From: a virus
Strand: one strand, 5' to 3'
Length of the DNA: 64,000 nt
Virus record (IMG/VR): IMGVR_UViG_3300047471_000466
Span: 1-64,000 of that record
The notes under the pieces: model-generated
Databases searched by the model: none
The model's input: the letters and a program-made list of their open reading frames with translations, nothing else
What the model was told of the DNA's origin: nothing
Position numbers and translations under genes: made by a program
Shown: positions 41,616-48,605 of the stretch, one piece after another
Layout: each line of letters begins with the position of its first letter
Numbering within the stretch: the stretch's first letter is position 1

Positions 41616-41801
41616 GTGAGTTATATAAAAGCTGAAGTAAAAAACAATACTTTGTTTATTGAGATTCCACTCCAAACACCCACGGCCAGCGGTTCGGGCA
41701 AGAATCTTGTGATTGCCTCGACTCACGGAATCACGGTGTCTGGAGCATCTTTCAATGGCAATCCCGTCAAAATCGGGCTAAATGCCTTTGTGAAGGCGTA
41801 A
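41616..41801 (+). CDS. Small beta-strand phage protein (61 aa)
   Basis: GTG start (or near). MSYIKAEVKNNTLFIEIPLQ, then 'SGKNLVIASTHGITVSGASF'. The pattern 'KAEVK.N.L.IEI..SGK.LV.ASTHG' recalls unnamed small proteins in many phages. Directly downstream of the giant RNA candidate and closed by a hairpin at 41812. Confidence 0.65.
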   Translation: MSYIKAEVKNNTLFIEIPLQTPTASGSGKNLVIASTHGITVSGASFNGNPVKIGLNAFVKA

Positions 41802-41811
41802 TTCTCGAAGT

Positions 41812-41835
41812 CGTGGCTCTGGCAACAGAGCCACG
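41812..41835 (+). terminator. Hairpin after the 61-aa gene
   Basis: Perfect 9-bp stem CGTGGCTCT/AGAGCCACG with loop GGCAAC, 10 bp past the stop. No T-run. Confidence 0.55.
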
Positions 41836-41939
41836 CATTCGGTAATTGTAGTGAGTTCGATTGTGGACTTAAAATTACCAAGCCACGCATGGTAAACAAA
41901 CCGTGCTGTTTGCAATCCTGTAAGCCGTGGCTAAATACT

Positions 41940-42058
41940 TTGTGTGAGTGAGATAATCAGGTGAGGTATGCGCTACCAAAATACTGACGATGGAAAAGCT
42001 GGTAAAGGATGAGGAGCGCAGGTTAATCCTTGGCTTGAATCCCTACCCACTCACACAA
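41940..42058 (+). ncRNA. Structured RNA closed by an 11-bp stem
   Basis: TTGTGTGAGTG (41940-41950) pairs perfectly with CACTCACACAA (42048-42058). Inside are GGTA-TGCGC-TACC and AGGAT/ATCCT hairpins, and two GCGC loops that could kiss. No ORF. It resembles a small ncRNA or a 5' leader of the 42100 gene; I do not recognise a riboswitch class. Confidence 0.55.
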
Positions 42059-42099
42059 TTCAATTTGCCGCGTGGCGGCTAACATGTAGGATAAATATT

Positions 42100-42273
42100 A
42101 TGAGTCCAATCATTCTTTTCCTTCGTGTTTTCGGGAAGAAAGACCCAACTCAGACGACGGGTGATTTCAAGAATGAGTGCGGAAACCTCACTCAGGACAG
42201 GACATTCGTTGCTGAAGTGGAAGCTTTCGCCAAGAAAACTGGCATTATTCCGGAAACCGAAGTCATCAGCTAA
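42100..42273 (+). CDS. Small hypothetical protein (57 aa)
   Basis: MSPIILFLRVFGKKDPTQTT... with an acidic helical end. Follows the structured RNA at 41940-42058 and is closed by a hairpin at 42281. Function unknown. Confidence 0.6.
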   Translation: MSPIILFLRVFGKKDPTQTTGDFKNECGNLTQDRTFVAEVEAFAKKTGIIPETEVIS

Positions 42274-42280
42274 TCGCTGT

Positions 42281-42304
42281 CGCAGCCTTGGAAACAGGGC
42301 TGCG
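42281..42304 (+). terminator. Hairpin CGCAGCC/GGCTGCG
   Basis: Perfect 7-bp stem with a 10-nt loop, 7 bp after the 57-aa gene. No T-run. Confidence 0.45.
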
Positions 42305-42319
42305 CAAGCGGTGAGTTTT

Positions 42320-42502
42320 ATGAACGCGTATTACTACACGAACGTCAAAAACGTTCCCTTTTTAATGATGATAGTCTACGCCAAGGATATTGAAGAGGCC
42401 GATTGGTTTTTTCAAAAACAAACAGGCGTCAATCCGAATAAGAATTCATTTATCACTTGTCGAATTGAGTTTAATTCGACTCCAATTGTATGGAAAAAAT
42501 AA
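42320..42502 (+). CDS. Small hypothetical protein (60 aa)
   Basis: ATG at 42320 after GGTGA. MNAYYYTNVKNVPFLMMIVY followed by an alpha/beta pattern. A longer upstream frame would cross the 42281 hairpin and is unlikely. Unknown function. Confidence 0.55.
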   Translation: MNAYYYTNVKNVPFLMMIVYAKDIEEADWFFQKQTGVNPNKNSFITCRIEFNSTPIVWKK

Positions 42503-42669
42503 CCCTGAATAACAGGCTCGTATTACGCGGCCCTTTGGGCTGGCTCTACGAGCCTCAATGGGAAGGCCAAGACGGGCTTTGCGCAAGCTGCGGTAAGCCG
42601 CTGTCAGAGCATCCTGATTGGATTTTGCCTGATCGTGTGGTTAAATACTGCAATGTTTCCAAATCTTGA
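42490..42669 (+). CDS. Small protein with CASCGK motif (59 aa)
   Basis: MEKITLNNRLVLRGPLGWLY, then 'GLCASCGKPLSEHPDWIL', a possible half zinc site. Overlaps the previous gene by 13 bp. Unknown function. Confidence 0.55.
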   Translation: MEKITLNNRLVLRGPLGWLYEPQWEGQDGLCASCGKPLSEHPDWILPDRVVKYCNVSKS

Positions 42670-42745
42670 TGCTTTAGTTATTCCAGTCGGCCTGGTTATT
42701 GTCGTAATTCTTTTTGTGCATGCCATTCTGGCATCGCTTCCGTGA
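42653..42745 (+). CDS. Single-TM micropeptide (30 aa)
   Basis: MFPNLDALVIPVGLVIVVIL and a short end. Overlaps the previous gene by 17 bp. Translation not certain. Confidence 0.35.
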   Translation: MFPNLDALVIPVGLVIVVILFVHAILASLP

Positions 42746-42748
42746 AAT

Positions 42749-42922
42749 ATGGTTAACGAACATCCAACTATGGAAGAAGACATTCAAAGCCGTGTAGCGG
42801 CTGATGAAGAAATCACCAAGTTGCAGCGAGTCAAGGAGAATATTCTGAAAACTGCGCTTGATGATGATACCAAATGGCGATGGATTCGTCGAATAGACGC
42901 TGAAATCGCCAAACGATTATGA
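42749..42922 (+). CDS. Small helical protein (57 aa)
   Basis: MVNEHPTMEEDIQSRVAADE and a Lys/Arg-rich amphipathic end. ATGA overlap with the next gene. Unknown function. Confidence 0.5.
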   Translation: MVNEHPTMEEDIQSRVAADEEITKLQRVKENILKTALDDDTKWRWIRRIDAEIAKRL

Positions 42923-43113
42923 TAGAAATAATCCGAAAAGACGGCTCGTGGATAAAGTTCTCATGTCCTGAGTGGAACTATCTGTCCCCTGCTGCTCAGA
43001 AAGACATTATCAGGAAGTTACAAGAAAATCCGGTTAACATTATCTGGCCTCGGCCTGAGACTTGGCATAAACGAGAAATTGTTCGATCACACGGCGAACT
43101 GAAAACTCCGTGA
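42919..43113 (+). CDS. Small hypothetical protein (64 aa)
   Basis: MIEIIRKDGSWIKFSCPEWN... Overlaps the previous stop. No family recognised. Confidence 0.55.
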   Translation: MIEIIRKDGSWIKFSCPEWNYLSPAAQKDIIRKLQENPVNIIWPRPETWHKREIVRSHGELKTP

Positions 43114-43178
43114 TGGCGGTAGGCTTGCCATTTGTTTCTAGCAAGCTGCGCTAGCTTACCGAGATTCGTGTGAGCCCC

Positions 43179-43243
43179 GCTCCCCTGCGGCCATGTCCCG
43201 ATAGGGTTTGTTACATGGCCGCAGCGAGCAGGGTTTTCCTGCT
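43179..43243 (+). promoter_or_regulatory. Mutually exclusive hairpins upstream of a ribosome-binding site
   Basis: CTGCGGCCATG (43185-43195) pairs with CATGGCCGCAG (43214-43224), extended by GCTC/GAGC. A second hairpin AGCAGG/CCTGCT (43227-43243) uses the same GAGC bases, so both cannot be complete together. The ribosome-binding site AAAGGGGGTGA of the 43262 gene follows at once. The layout is like a riboswitch or attenuator. The rest of 43114-43261 has smaller hairpins and no gene. Confidence 0.5.
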
Positions 43244-43261
43244 GAAAGGGGGTGAAAATAA

Positions 43262-43639
43262 ATGGTTACAGTTAGAATACGCCGATCTAAATGGTCGCGT
43301 GGTAACTGCGATTCCAGCAATATGTTGTTGGTTAAAGACGGAAATCCCAGACTAAACAAGTCCTTTAGATCAGGAAATATGTGTTGTTTGGGTTTCGCTT
43401 GTCTGGCTTTAGGGGCCAAGAAAAAAGACATTCTTGACCAAGCTATGCCGGACATGGTCGCCGACGACGAGGCAAGAGAAAAGTTAAAGGGATTGGTGAA
43501 TAGTCACGGCGACAGCAGCCAGTTTGCGTTGGATGCTGCAGAAATAAACGATAATGATGAGATTTCAGATCGTGAAAGAGAGCGCGAGTTGCGGCAGTTA
43601 GCCAAAGAAAATGGGTTTAGGTTCGTGTTTGTTCCGTAA
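43262..43639 (+). CDS. Hypothetical protein (125 aa)
   Basis: Strong AAGGGGGTGA before ATG. Basic start (MVTVRIRRSKWSRGNCDSSN), a Cys/hydrophobic stretch 'MCCLGFACLALGAKKK' and an acidic helical end. No family recognised. Closed by a hairpin at 43651. Confidence 0.65.
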   Translation: MVTVRIRRSKWSRGNCDSSNMLLVKDGNPRLNKSFRSGNMCCLGFACLALGAKKKDILDQAMPDMVADDEAREKLKGLVNSHGDSSQFALDAAEINDNDEISDRERERELRQLAKENGFRFVFVP

Positions 43640-43650
43640 GTCTTGCTTCC

Positions 43651-43677
43651 CTGCTACCGTGGTTTTCACGGTAGCAG
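43651..43677 (+). terminator. Perfect 11-bp hairpin
   Basis: CTGCTACCGTG/CACGGTAGCAG with loop GTTTT, 12 bp after the 125-aa gene. Strong stem, no T-run. Confidence 0.6.
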
Positions 43678-43702
43678 TCAGCAACGTTTACCGTTGCGAA
43701 CT

Positions 43703-43813
43703 ATGAAACAACACATAAAGACAGTAATCGCTGAACTGCGAAATCCAAACAGATCGTTGCGGCACAATCTCGCAATTATCCGTTGGAGAATGCAGTATAA
43801 CTACTGGCAATAA
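43703..43813 (+). CDS. Micropeptide (36 aa)
   Basis: MKQHIKTVIAELRNPNRSLR and an aromatic end. Lies between two strong hairpins, so it may be its own small unit. Unknown. Confidence 0.35.
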   Translation: MKQHIKTVIAELRNPNRSLRHNLAIIRWRMQYNYWQ

Positions 43814-43816
43814 GTG

Positions 43817-43868
43817 AATAAGTGGGGCTGAGAATCAATGGTATTCTCAGCCCCATCCTTCACTTATT
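43817..43868 (+). terminator. Long two-tier hairpin with CAATGGT loop
   Basis: Inner stem GGGGCTGAGAAT/ATTCTCAGCCCC (12 bp, loop CAATGGT) and outer AATAAGT/ACTTATT (7 bp). Shares loop and stem length with 40276-40306. Confidence 0.65.
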
Positions 43869-43882
43869 TTCGTGGGTGAACG

Positions 43883-44137
43883 GTGAAAAACCTAGTAGCT
43901 AATGCGGAACGGAAGCTTGGTGAGCAACCCGTTAGTTCTAAAACACCAAAGCCCATGCACGGTTCTACGCTGTGCATGGGCAACCAATTTATGAAGGTAA
44001 AACTAACAGACAGAGTCGTAGACGTTGAAGTCGTTAGGATGAACACTCGCACAATGTGGGTTCGTCTTCCCGATGGAAACGTTATTAAACGTCATAAGCG
44101 CAAACATGTGGTGACAGAAAATGAAGGACAATCGTGA
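43883..44137 (+). CDS. Hypothetical protein (start uncertain)
   Basis: GTG at 43883 with GGGTGA 5 nt upstream gives 84 residues. A perfect 10-bp hairpin, GCCCATGCAC/GTGCATGGGC (43951-43981), lies in this frame, and a later ATG at 43991 gives a more protein-like MKVKLTDRVVDVEVVRMNTR product. The conserved part is probably the last ~48 residues. Function unknown. Confidence 0.5.
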   Translation: MKNLVANAERKLGEQPVSSKTPKPMHGSTLCMGNQFMKVKLTDRVVDVEVVRMNTRTMWVRLPDGNVIKRHKRKHVVTENEGQS

Positions 44138-44567
44138 ACCAGAGTCGAATCCTTTAACAAAAAAAGAATTCGATGAAATTCTCAGGAGAACGGATGGCTT
44201 CGAGTCTTTCGTTCCTACTTGTGAAGATATCGTAAGATATCGTTCTCAAGCTACTCGGCTACTATTAAAGTTGCCTTGTTGGGGTTGTCCGGTGGAAGCC
44301 CAAATCACAAAAGTTGTGAATGGAGGAGAATACTTCGTGTATTCAATCCTTGGTATGACAAACCACTGGGCTTGTATCCGCGAGGTAGAAATTTTATACA
44401 TGTTTCCGCCTCAAGAGTTAACGGAACGAATTCGTGATTTAGAAACACCCGTAGTAACTGTGGGAGAAGTGAAGAAAGTCCTAAAGAAAGCGGATAAAAC
44501 TAACAAGCAAATAGGTAAAACATTAAAAGAGTTATTTGATGAACAAACCAAGAAACAGAAACGTTAA
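44121..44567 (+). CDS. Hypothetical protein (148 aa)
   Basis: Central Cys pair 'LPCWGCPVEAQ', then beta strands and a Lys-rich C-terminal helix. Overlaps the previous gene by 17 bp and the next by 29 bp. No family recognised. Confidence 0.65.
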   Translation: MKDNREPESNPLTKKEFDEILRRTDGFESFVPTCEDIVRYRSQATRLLLKLPCWGCPVEAQITKVVNGGEYFVYSILGMTNHWACIREVEILYMFPPQELTERIRDLETPVVTVGEVKKVLKKADKTNKQIGKTLKELFDEQTKKQKR

Positions 44568-44706
44568 GAATCGTGCAGCAGCACGGTCTCCAGGTAAACG
44601 GGCACGATTACCAGTTAATGGAGCGCCGCAACAATTAACAAACCCTAAATTCATGAGTTCGCCTCAGAAAAAGGCGTTTGCTGAAGGTGTGGAGATTTGG
44701 GTATGA
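44539..44706 (+). CDS. Small basic protein (55 aa)
   Basis: MNKPRNRNVKNRAAARSPGK..., Arg/Lys/Asn-rich, probably nucleic-acid binding or disordered. Overlaps its neighbours (ATGA at the end). Confidence 0.55.
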   Translation: MNKPRNRNVKNRAAARSPGKRARLPVNGAPQQLTNPKFMSSPQKKAFAEGVEIWV

Positions 44707-44840
44707 TTTCTGAAGAAATTGAGCGGGCAATGGAAGACCTACAGGAACAAATTAGCACTTTACGATCAAAAGTTCATTATCAAGATGATCGAATACGCGA
44801 ATTAGATAACAGAATCTATGATTTAGAGGCAAAAACATGA
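44703..44840 (+). CDS. Coiled-coil protein (45 aa)
   Basis: MISEEIERAMEDLQEQISTL and further heptads. ATGA overlaps at both ends. Confidence 0.55.
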   Translation: MISEEIERAMEDLQEQISTLRSKVHYQDDRIRELDNRIYDLEAKT

Positions 44841-44944
44841 CACACATACAAGAATACCTGACAGGACAGATTAGTTACACCGAAATGTGGCGGGAACTCG
44901 CCGATTCCGGTGAGTTGGATTTATTGCCTTTGGCGGTAGAGTAA
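44837..44944 (+). CDS. Micropeptide (35 aa)
   Basis: MTHIQEYLTGQISYTEMWRE and an acidic end. ATGA overlap with the previous gene; followed by a strong hairpin. Opening pattern is seen in short phage proteins. Confidence 0.45.
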   Translation: MTHIQEYLTGQISYTEMWRELADSGELDLLPLAVE

Positions 44945-44945
44945 T

Positions 44946-44984
44946 CCGGTGGCCGCTGCATTCGAAAGAATGCAGCGTGACCGG
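44946..44984 (+). terminator. GAAA-capped two-tier hairpin
   Basis: GCTGCATTC-GAAA-GAATGCAGC inside CCGGT/ACCGG, immediately after a stop codon; TTT follows. Possible terminator or processing signal. Confidence 0.6.
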
Positions 44985-45040
44985 TTTATGAAATTTCGTA
45001 TGAGATTAATACTCGACTGTCTGCATCGCAGATATTATTT

Positions 45041-45175
45041 ATGGACAAGAAAGCATTGGAAACATTGGCGTTGGATTTGGCCCTTCTGATTCTTCAAACA
45101 GATTTATACACAGAGAGGCCGGATATCAAGGAGAAAGTCGATCAATTGATCACTATAACATTGGTGAAATTATGA
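45041..45175 (+). CDS. Small helical protein (44 aa)
   Basis: MDKKALETLALDLALLILQT and a charged end. ATGA overlap with the next gene. An overlapping 33-codon frame from 44989 is less convincing. Confidence 0.5.
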   Translation: MDKKALETLALDLALLILQTDLYTERPDIKEKVDQLITITLVKL

Positions 45176-45327
45176 ATGAAAATGAGTTGTGGAGCGAGCA
45201 TATTCGACGAAATCCCTTAAGAATGAATCAACTTCGTCAAGATAACGATGAAGGACAGAATAACGAACCTCCAGAGGAACTAAGCGAAAGCTTTGTCCAC
45301 ATGGTGGAAACATCAACGCCTATATGA
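45172..45327 (+). CDS. Small acidic protein (51 aa)
   Basis: MNENELWSEHIRRNPLRMNQ and a Glu/Asn-rich end. ATGA overlaps at both ends. Unknown. Confidence 0.5.
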   Translation: MNENELWSEHIRRNPLRMNQLRQDNDEGQNNEPPEELSESFVHMVETSTPI

Positions 45328-45518
45328 CAGATAAGCGATACCAAGAGTTGATGGGAGAAGGCGGCGAAGGAGATGCTGCTGAAACTCCAATGTTGTCCGA
45401 AGCAGAACAAGACGAAGGATGGCATTTCTGTAACGAGTTCGATGGACTTTTGGTGCAAGGCGACCCGAAGGAAAAGTATTGCGGGAAGGCTTGCATCGAG
45501 TGGTGTAGAGGAAAATAA
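45324..45518 (+). CDS. Small acidic Cys-containing protein (64 aa)
   Basis: MTDKRYQELMGEGGEGDAAE and 'WHFCNEFDG...KYCGKACIEWC' with four Cys, a possible zinc site. Unknown. Confidence 0.55.
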   Translation: MTDKRYQELMGEGGEGDAAETPMLSEAEQDEGWHFCNEFDGLLVQGDPKEKYCGKACIEWCRGK

Positions 45519-45521
45519 AAC

Positions 45522-45716
45522 ATGAATATACAGTTTGTTAGACCCGCCGCTGTTCGTGGCTGGTGTAAACCCAAAGCGTTGTTAAAGATTTTGTATCACT
45601 CTCCTTCGATTGGAATCGATCAATGTATTTGGTTGGAGTCCGGTTCGCCGGATAACAAAAGAGAGGCAGACGAAATAAACGCAGTAATGAATGAAATAGT
45701 ATGCAAACTACAATGA
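45522..45716 (+). CDS. Small hypothetical protein (64 aa)
   Basis: MNIQFVRPAAVRGWCKPKAL... Three bases after the previous stop. Unknown. Confidence 0.55.
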   Translation: MNIQFVRPAAVRGWCKPKALLKILYHSPSIGIDQCIWLESGSPDNKREADEINAVMNEIVCKLQ

Positions 45717-45892
45717 TAAACCAACAGACAGAAACAACATACATACACAATCCCTTGGAACGAGGCGTAATCCCGCCCAAGCAACGTGGCGCTTGCCGCC
45801 ATTTGCTGGGGCAATACGACCCGCTGTTACACGCTTGGTGCAATGGAGTATTGCTTCTTGTAACAGGGGAGAATTTGTATCCGAGAGTTTAG
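45701..45892 (+). CDS. Small hypothetical protein (63 aa)
   Basis: MQTTMINQQTETTYIHNPLE then a Cys/Leu-rich end. Overlaps the previous gene by 16 bp and converges on the minus gene at 45889. Confidence 0.5.
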   Translation: MQTTMINQQTETTYIHNPLERGVIPPKQRGACRHLLGQYDPLLHAWCNGVLLLVTGENLYPRV

Positions 45893-46446
45893 GACGCGTC
45901 CTCAATCTGAGGAGCTTCCGGTCGCACTTCGTAAGCTTCGATAATCTGCGCCTCGGCGTGGCCTTCAACAGCTTCGTTAATATGCACTAAAGTTTGCTGG
46001 ACTACGGAATCATTCTCTAGTCCAGCAGCCCTTCGTGCAATTCGATCCGCAATGTCGAGTTCCTTGAAATCTTTCGGGGCTCTCGCTCTGAACTTCTTTA
46101 GAGAAGTGTTCGCAATTTTGAACGCTTGTTCGCGGTGCGATTCGCCACTTTTACCCCAGTCTCTTTTGTCGCCTTTCTTTTGTTCCGCCAAGAGTTTTTG
46201 TTTGTCTCTGTGATTTATCATTCGCCAACCGTTACGCTTGGCGCGGGAGCAAATTGCTTGGGAAGTGAGTTTGAATCTTCGAGACGCTTCTGCGACGGTG
46301 AGGAAAGAAGTATCTTGTTTTCTATTCGACGGGACATTGCAAGCTTCTTCGATCATATCCCAAGCGATTACTTCGCCATCGGCGTTTTTGATGGTGGTGG
46401 TTGCGACTCCTGGTTTTGACTGATTTTCTGGTAAGCCCCAAGGCAT
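45889..46446 (-). CDS. HTH protein, candidate small terminase subunit
   Basis: Protein of 185 residues. 'FLTVAEASRRFKLTSQAICSRAKRNGW' looks like a helix-turn-helix (with residues before it), then 'HREQAFKIANTSLKKFRARAPK', 'DFKELDIADRIARRAAGLEN'. This layout recalls phage small terminases. It is the only minus-strand gene here, like the virion operon, but is 34 kb from the large subunit. A transcription regulator is the alternative. Confidence 0.5.
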   Translation of the reverse strand: MPWGLPENQSKPGVATTTIKNADGEVIAWDMIEEACNVPSNRKQDTSFLTVAEASRRFKLTSQAICSRAKRNGWRMINHRDKQKLLAEQKKGDKRDWGKSGESHREQAFKIANTSLKKFRARAPKDFKELDIADRIARRAAGLENDSVVQQTLVHINEAVEGHAEAQIIEAYEVRPEAPQIEDAS

Positions 46447-46480
46447 TAATTAATTTTACACAACAGAAAGGAAAAAGCAA

Positions 46481-46654
46481 TTGAAAGAAATACAAGAGTT
46501 TAAACATAAATTAGGTATTTTAAGGGATTCGCTCCGCGTAAAGTTAGTGGAGCTTGAGAAAATTCAGAGTGAATTTTCCAATATGTCCGAGAGTTTAGAT
46601 CGGGCTGTTGAGGGGTTGACTGATTCAGTAGACAGTTTGAGCGCAGAAGTATGA
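46481..46654 (+). CDS. Coiled-coil protein (57 aa, TTG start)
   Basis: TTG start 9 nt after AAAGGA. Frame begins (M)KEIQEFKHKLGILRDSLR and is heptad-rich. ATGA overlap with the next gene. The 34-bp gap before it is divergent from the minus-strand HTH gene and must hold promoters. Confidence 0.5.
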   Translation: MKEIQEFKHKLGILRDSLRVKLVELEKIQSEFSNMSESLDRAVEGLTDSVDSLSAEV

Positions 46655-46851
46655 TACGATACGAAATTAGAGAAAGAGCCCCGATTTTCGGGATAGGCTG
46701 GATTGTTCGCGCCGCGTTTGACAACGTTGGTGACGCCCGAGGTTATTGGTCTACAGCAGTATTTGATGGGGTGGAGGCGGAATTGGTGCAGATTAAATGC
46801 ACTGAAACCCGTCAACACTACCATTCTGCGGATGGAACGGAAGCCTATTAA
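46651..46851 (+). CDS. Small hypothetical protein (66 aa)
   Basis: MIRYEIRERAPIFGIGWIVR, alternating strands. Overlaps the previous stop. Unknown. Confidence 0.55.
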   Translation: MIRYEIRERAPIFGIGWIVRAAFDNVGDARGYWSTAVFDGVEAELVQIKCTETRQHYHSADGTEAY

Positions 46852-46855
46852 TTTT

Positions 46856-47380
46856 ATGAAACTAGGAAGCCCTGAAGCAATGAGACAAGAACCCTCGAAC
46901 CATGGTTGGGAAGAGAGGGAAGCAGAGCGGGATGAAGCGGAGCGTAAAGCAGAAGAGTTAAAAGAACTCGAAGTTCACATTAAGAAAATCTTAATCGAGA
47001 CTGAAAATTCGTGGATAATTAGGAATCTTCAGCCAGTTATTGCAAACTTATCTCCACGAGTGTATATCGAAGAGGCGATCTTGGCTAACCAGACTCCACG
47101 ATTTGATTATCTCGCCGCCAAGAGCAAGACGAGCGAAATCATAAATGAGTGGACAGAAATTCAAGAAGAAAAGTATCGTCTAGCTGATATGGCAGCAGCA
47201 AAACAAGAATACGACGCTGCAACGCCAGCGGAGAGAGCGAAAGTTCTCGGAGAAGAGGATGAAGACGAATGTCCCCATGACGAACACGATCATGGTATTT
47301 GTTTGGATTGCGGCAAGGATATATGGGACGATGTGGTAGCTGCGGCTGAATTTAGAGCAGATAGTTTGGAGGATAGATGA
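46856..47380 (+). CDS. Acidic coiled-coil protein with C-terminal Cys/His site
   Basis: About 174 residues from the ATG at 46856. Glu-rich coiled coil over the first half, then 'DEDECPHDEHDHGICLDCGKDIW', a possible zinc knuckle. An earlier in-frame start would overlap the previous gene heavily. Unknown. Confidence 0.6.
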   Translation: MKLGSPEAMRQEPSNHGWEEREAERDEAERKAEELKELEVHIKKILIETENSWIIRNLQPVIANLSPRVYIEEAILANQTPRFDYLAAKSKTSEIINEWTEIQEEKYRLADMAAAKQEYDAATPAERAKVLGEEDEDECPHDEHDHGICLDCGKDIWDDVVAAAEFRADSLEDR

Positions 47381-47538
47381 ACGCTAAAGACATTCACCAG
47401 TTGGCCGTTCAAATTTGGATTAAAGAGAGCCCTTTAGCTGGAAAAATTCCTGATCGTAAAGAAGTAGAGTTTTTACGAGCGTGGATTCGCTCAACAATAG
47501 AAGGATTAAGAATTTACAGGCTATGCAAAAAGCAATGA
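47377..47538 (+). CDS. Small hypothetical protein (53 aa)
   Basis: MNAKDIHQLAVQIWIKESPL; ATGA overlap with the previous gene; basic end. Unknown. Confidence 0.5.
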   Translation: MNAKDIHQLAVQIWIKESPLAGKIPDRKEVEFLRAWIRSTIEGLRIYRLCKKQ

Positions 47539-47565
47539 TTATGTGGCCCTATCTCTGTTCCCGTC

Positions 47566-47886
47566 TTGGCTCCTTCGCTTTACCAAGATTACGAAGCACT
47601 GTCTACGCCAGACGGAACCAATGGCGATCAATTTATGAACACTTACCTCGCAGTAAAAGATGATCGAGTTATCGCACGAGCCGATTCTCGTGGAGAACTT
47701 TGTTTGCAAATTATGTCAGTTTTGGTTGATGATGCGGGTAAAGTTTTTATAGGAACCAATCAAGATTCGATATCATACGACCCAAAACAGTGGTCAAAAG
47801 AAGAGGCTTTTAGAGATTTTGTGAGATACCGAATGAAACACAAACTACCAAGCGGGGTAGAAGTATTTTATTGTGAAAGAATATGA
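47566..47886 (+). CDS. Hypothetical protein (start uncertain)
   Basis: Frame opens at TTG 47566 (106 residues); the ATG at 47635 would give 83. 'YLAVKDDRVIARADSRGELC' and 'KVFIGTNQDSISYDPKQWSK' suggest beta strands. Overlaps the next ATG. Unknown. Confidence 0.5.
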   Translation: MAPSLYQDYEALSTPDGTNGDQFMNTYLAVKDDRVIARADSRGELCLQIMSVLVDDAGKVFIGTNQDSISYDPKQWSKEEAFRDFVRYRMKHKLPSGVEVFYCERI

Positions 47887-48089
47887 AAACGTATGTAACC
47901 GTCTGCAAGAATGTAATCTTGCGAAACCTAAAACGAGGAAGGAATGACCCGCCGATTCGCGTCAGCAGGGGTAAGTATGGTCGTGCTAGTCATCACCATA
48001 CTTACCGAAACGGACGAATAACTGTGCGATCAGAAATGCACGAACCGTTGCCTTGGGGCGCAAGAGTGTGGGTGGAGATAGAAGACTAA
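47883..48089 (+). CDS. Small basic protein (68 aa)
   Basis: MKTYVTVCKNVILRNLKRGR with His-rich middle; ATGA overlap. Unknown. Confidence 0.55.
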   Translation: MKTYVTVCKNVILRNLKRGRNDPPIRVSRGKYGRASHHHTYRNGRITVRSEMHEPLPWGARVWVEIED

Positions 48090-48093
48090 GCAA

Positions 48094-48339
48094 ATGAGTA
48101 CTGAAATAGCGGAAGTAAAAGGCAGGTATAACAAACTTGATCTCTCGCAATTTTATGGCGGGAAAAAAGAAGGACTGTGTTTGCAGTTGACTCCGTGGCC
48201 TCCTGACCCAACCGGAGCCTATGTTCAGTTTACCAAAACCCAAGTCCAACAACTCGTTCGTGAATTGCAGAACTGGTTAGGTGAAACAGAGTTGCCTTGG
48301 GAGCCTGCAGATGGGCAAGATTATCGAGATCAAGAATGA
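48094..48339 (+). CDS. Hypothetical protein (81 aa)
   Basis: 'LCLQLTPWPPDPTGAYVQFTK' then a helix. Its stop overlaps the next ATG. Unknown. Confidence 0.6.
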   Translation: MSTEIAEVKGRYNKLDLSQFYGGKKEGLCLQLTPWPPDPTGAYVQFTKTQVQQLVRELQNWLGETELPWEPADGQDYRDQE

Positions 48340-48605
48340 AAATCATAGGAGATACACAAATAGTTAGAACCGTTCCTCTGTCAGAAGACATGGGCGGGAT
48401 TGCGGAATGGGAAATCCCTGTCGCCTTCAACGTTGAAGAATTGTATAAAGGCAGCGAGGAACCAGACGACCCCTCTACTTGCACTATAAATGAGCGGGTG
48501 AAAGTGTTGGAAGACACGGGCCCGTTTAAAGTAGGCGACATGTTAGTCCTTACAGGAGAGGAACAGCGAGAAATAGAACAAGAGGAATTACAAAATCAAT
48601 TATGA
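48336..48605 (+). CDS. Hypothetical protein (89 aa)
   Basis: ATG at 48336 (ATGA). 'VFNVEELYK' -like strands and an acidic Gln/Glu-rich end. Unknown. Confidence 0.55.
   Translation: MKIIGDTQIVRTVPLSEDMGGIAEWEIPVAFNVEELYKGSEEPDDPSTCTINERVKVLEDTGPFKVGDMLVLTGEEQREIEQEELQNQL

Noticed and set aside
38702-43900. CRISPR array, retron or type III toxin-antitoxin
   Set aside because: No direct repeats with regular spacers, no reverse transcriptase, and the protein at 39796 shows no ToxN-like sequence or short tandem antitoxin repeats.
47481-47663. Plus-strand ORF between 47.48 and 47.66 kb
   Set aside because: It lies across two better-supported overlapping genes (47377 and 47566) and has no ribosome-binding site.
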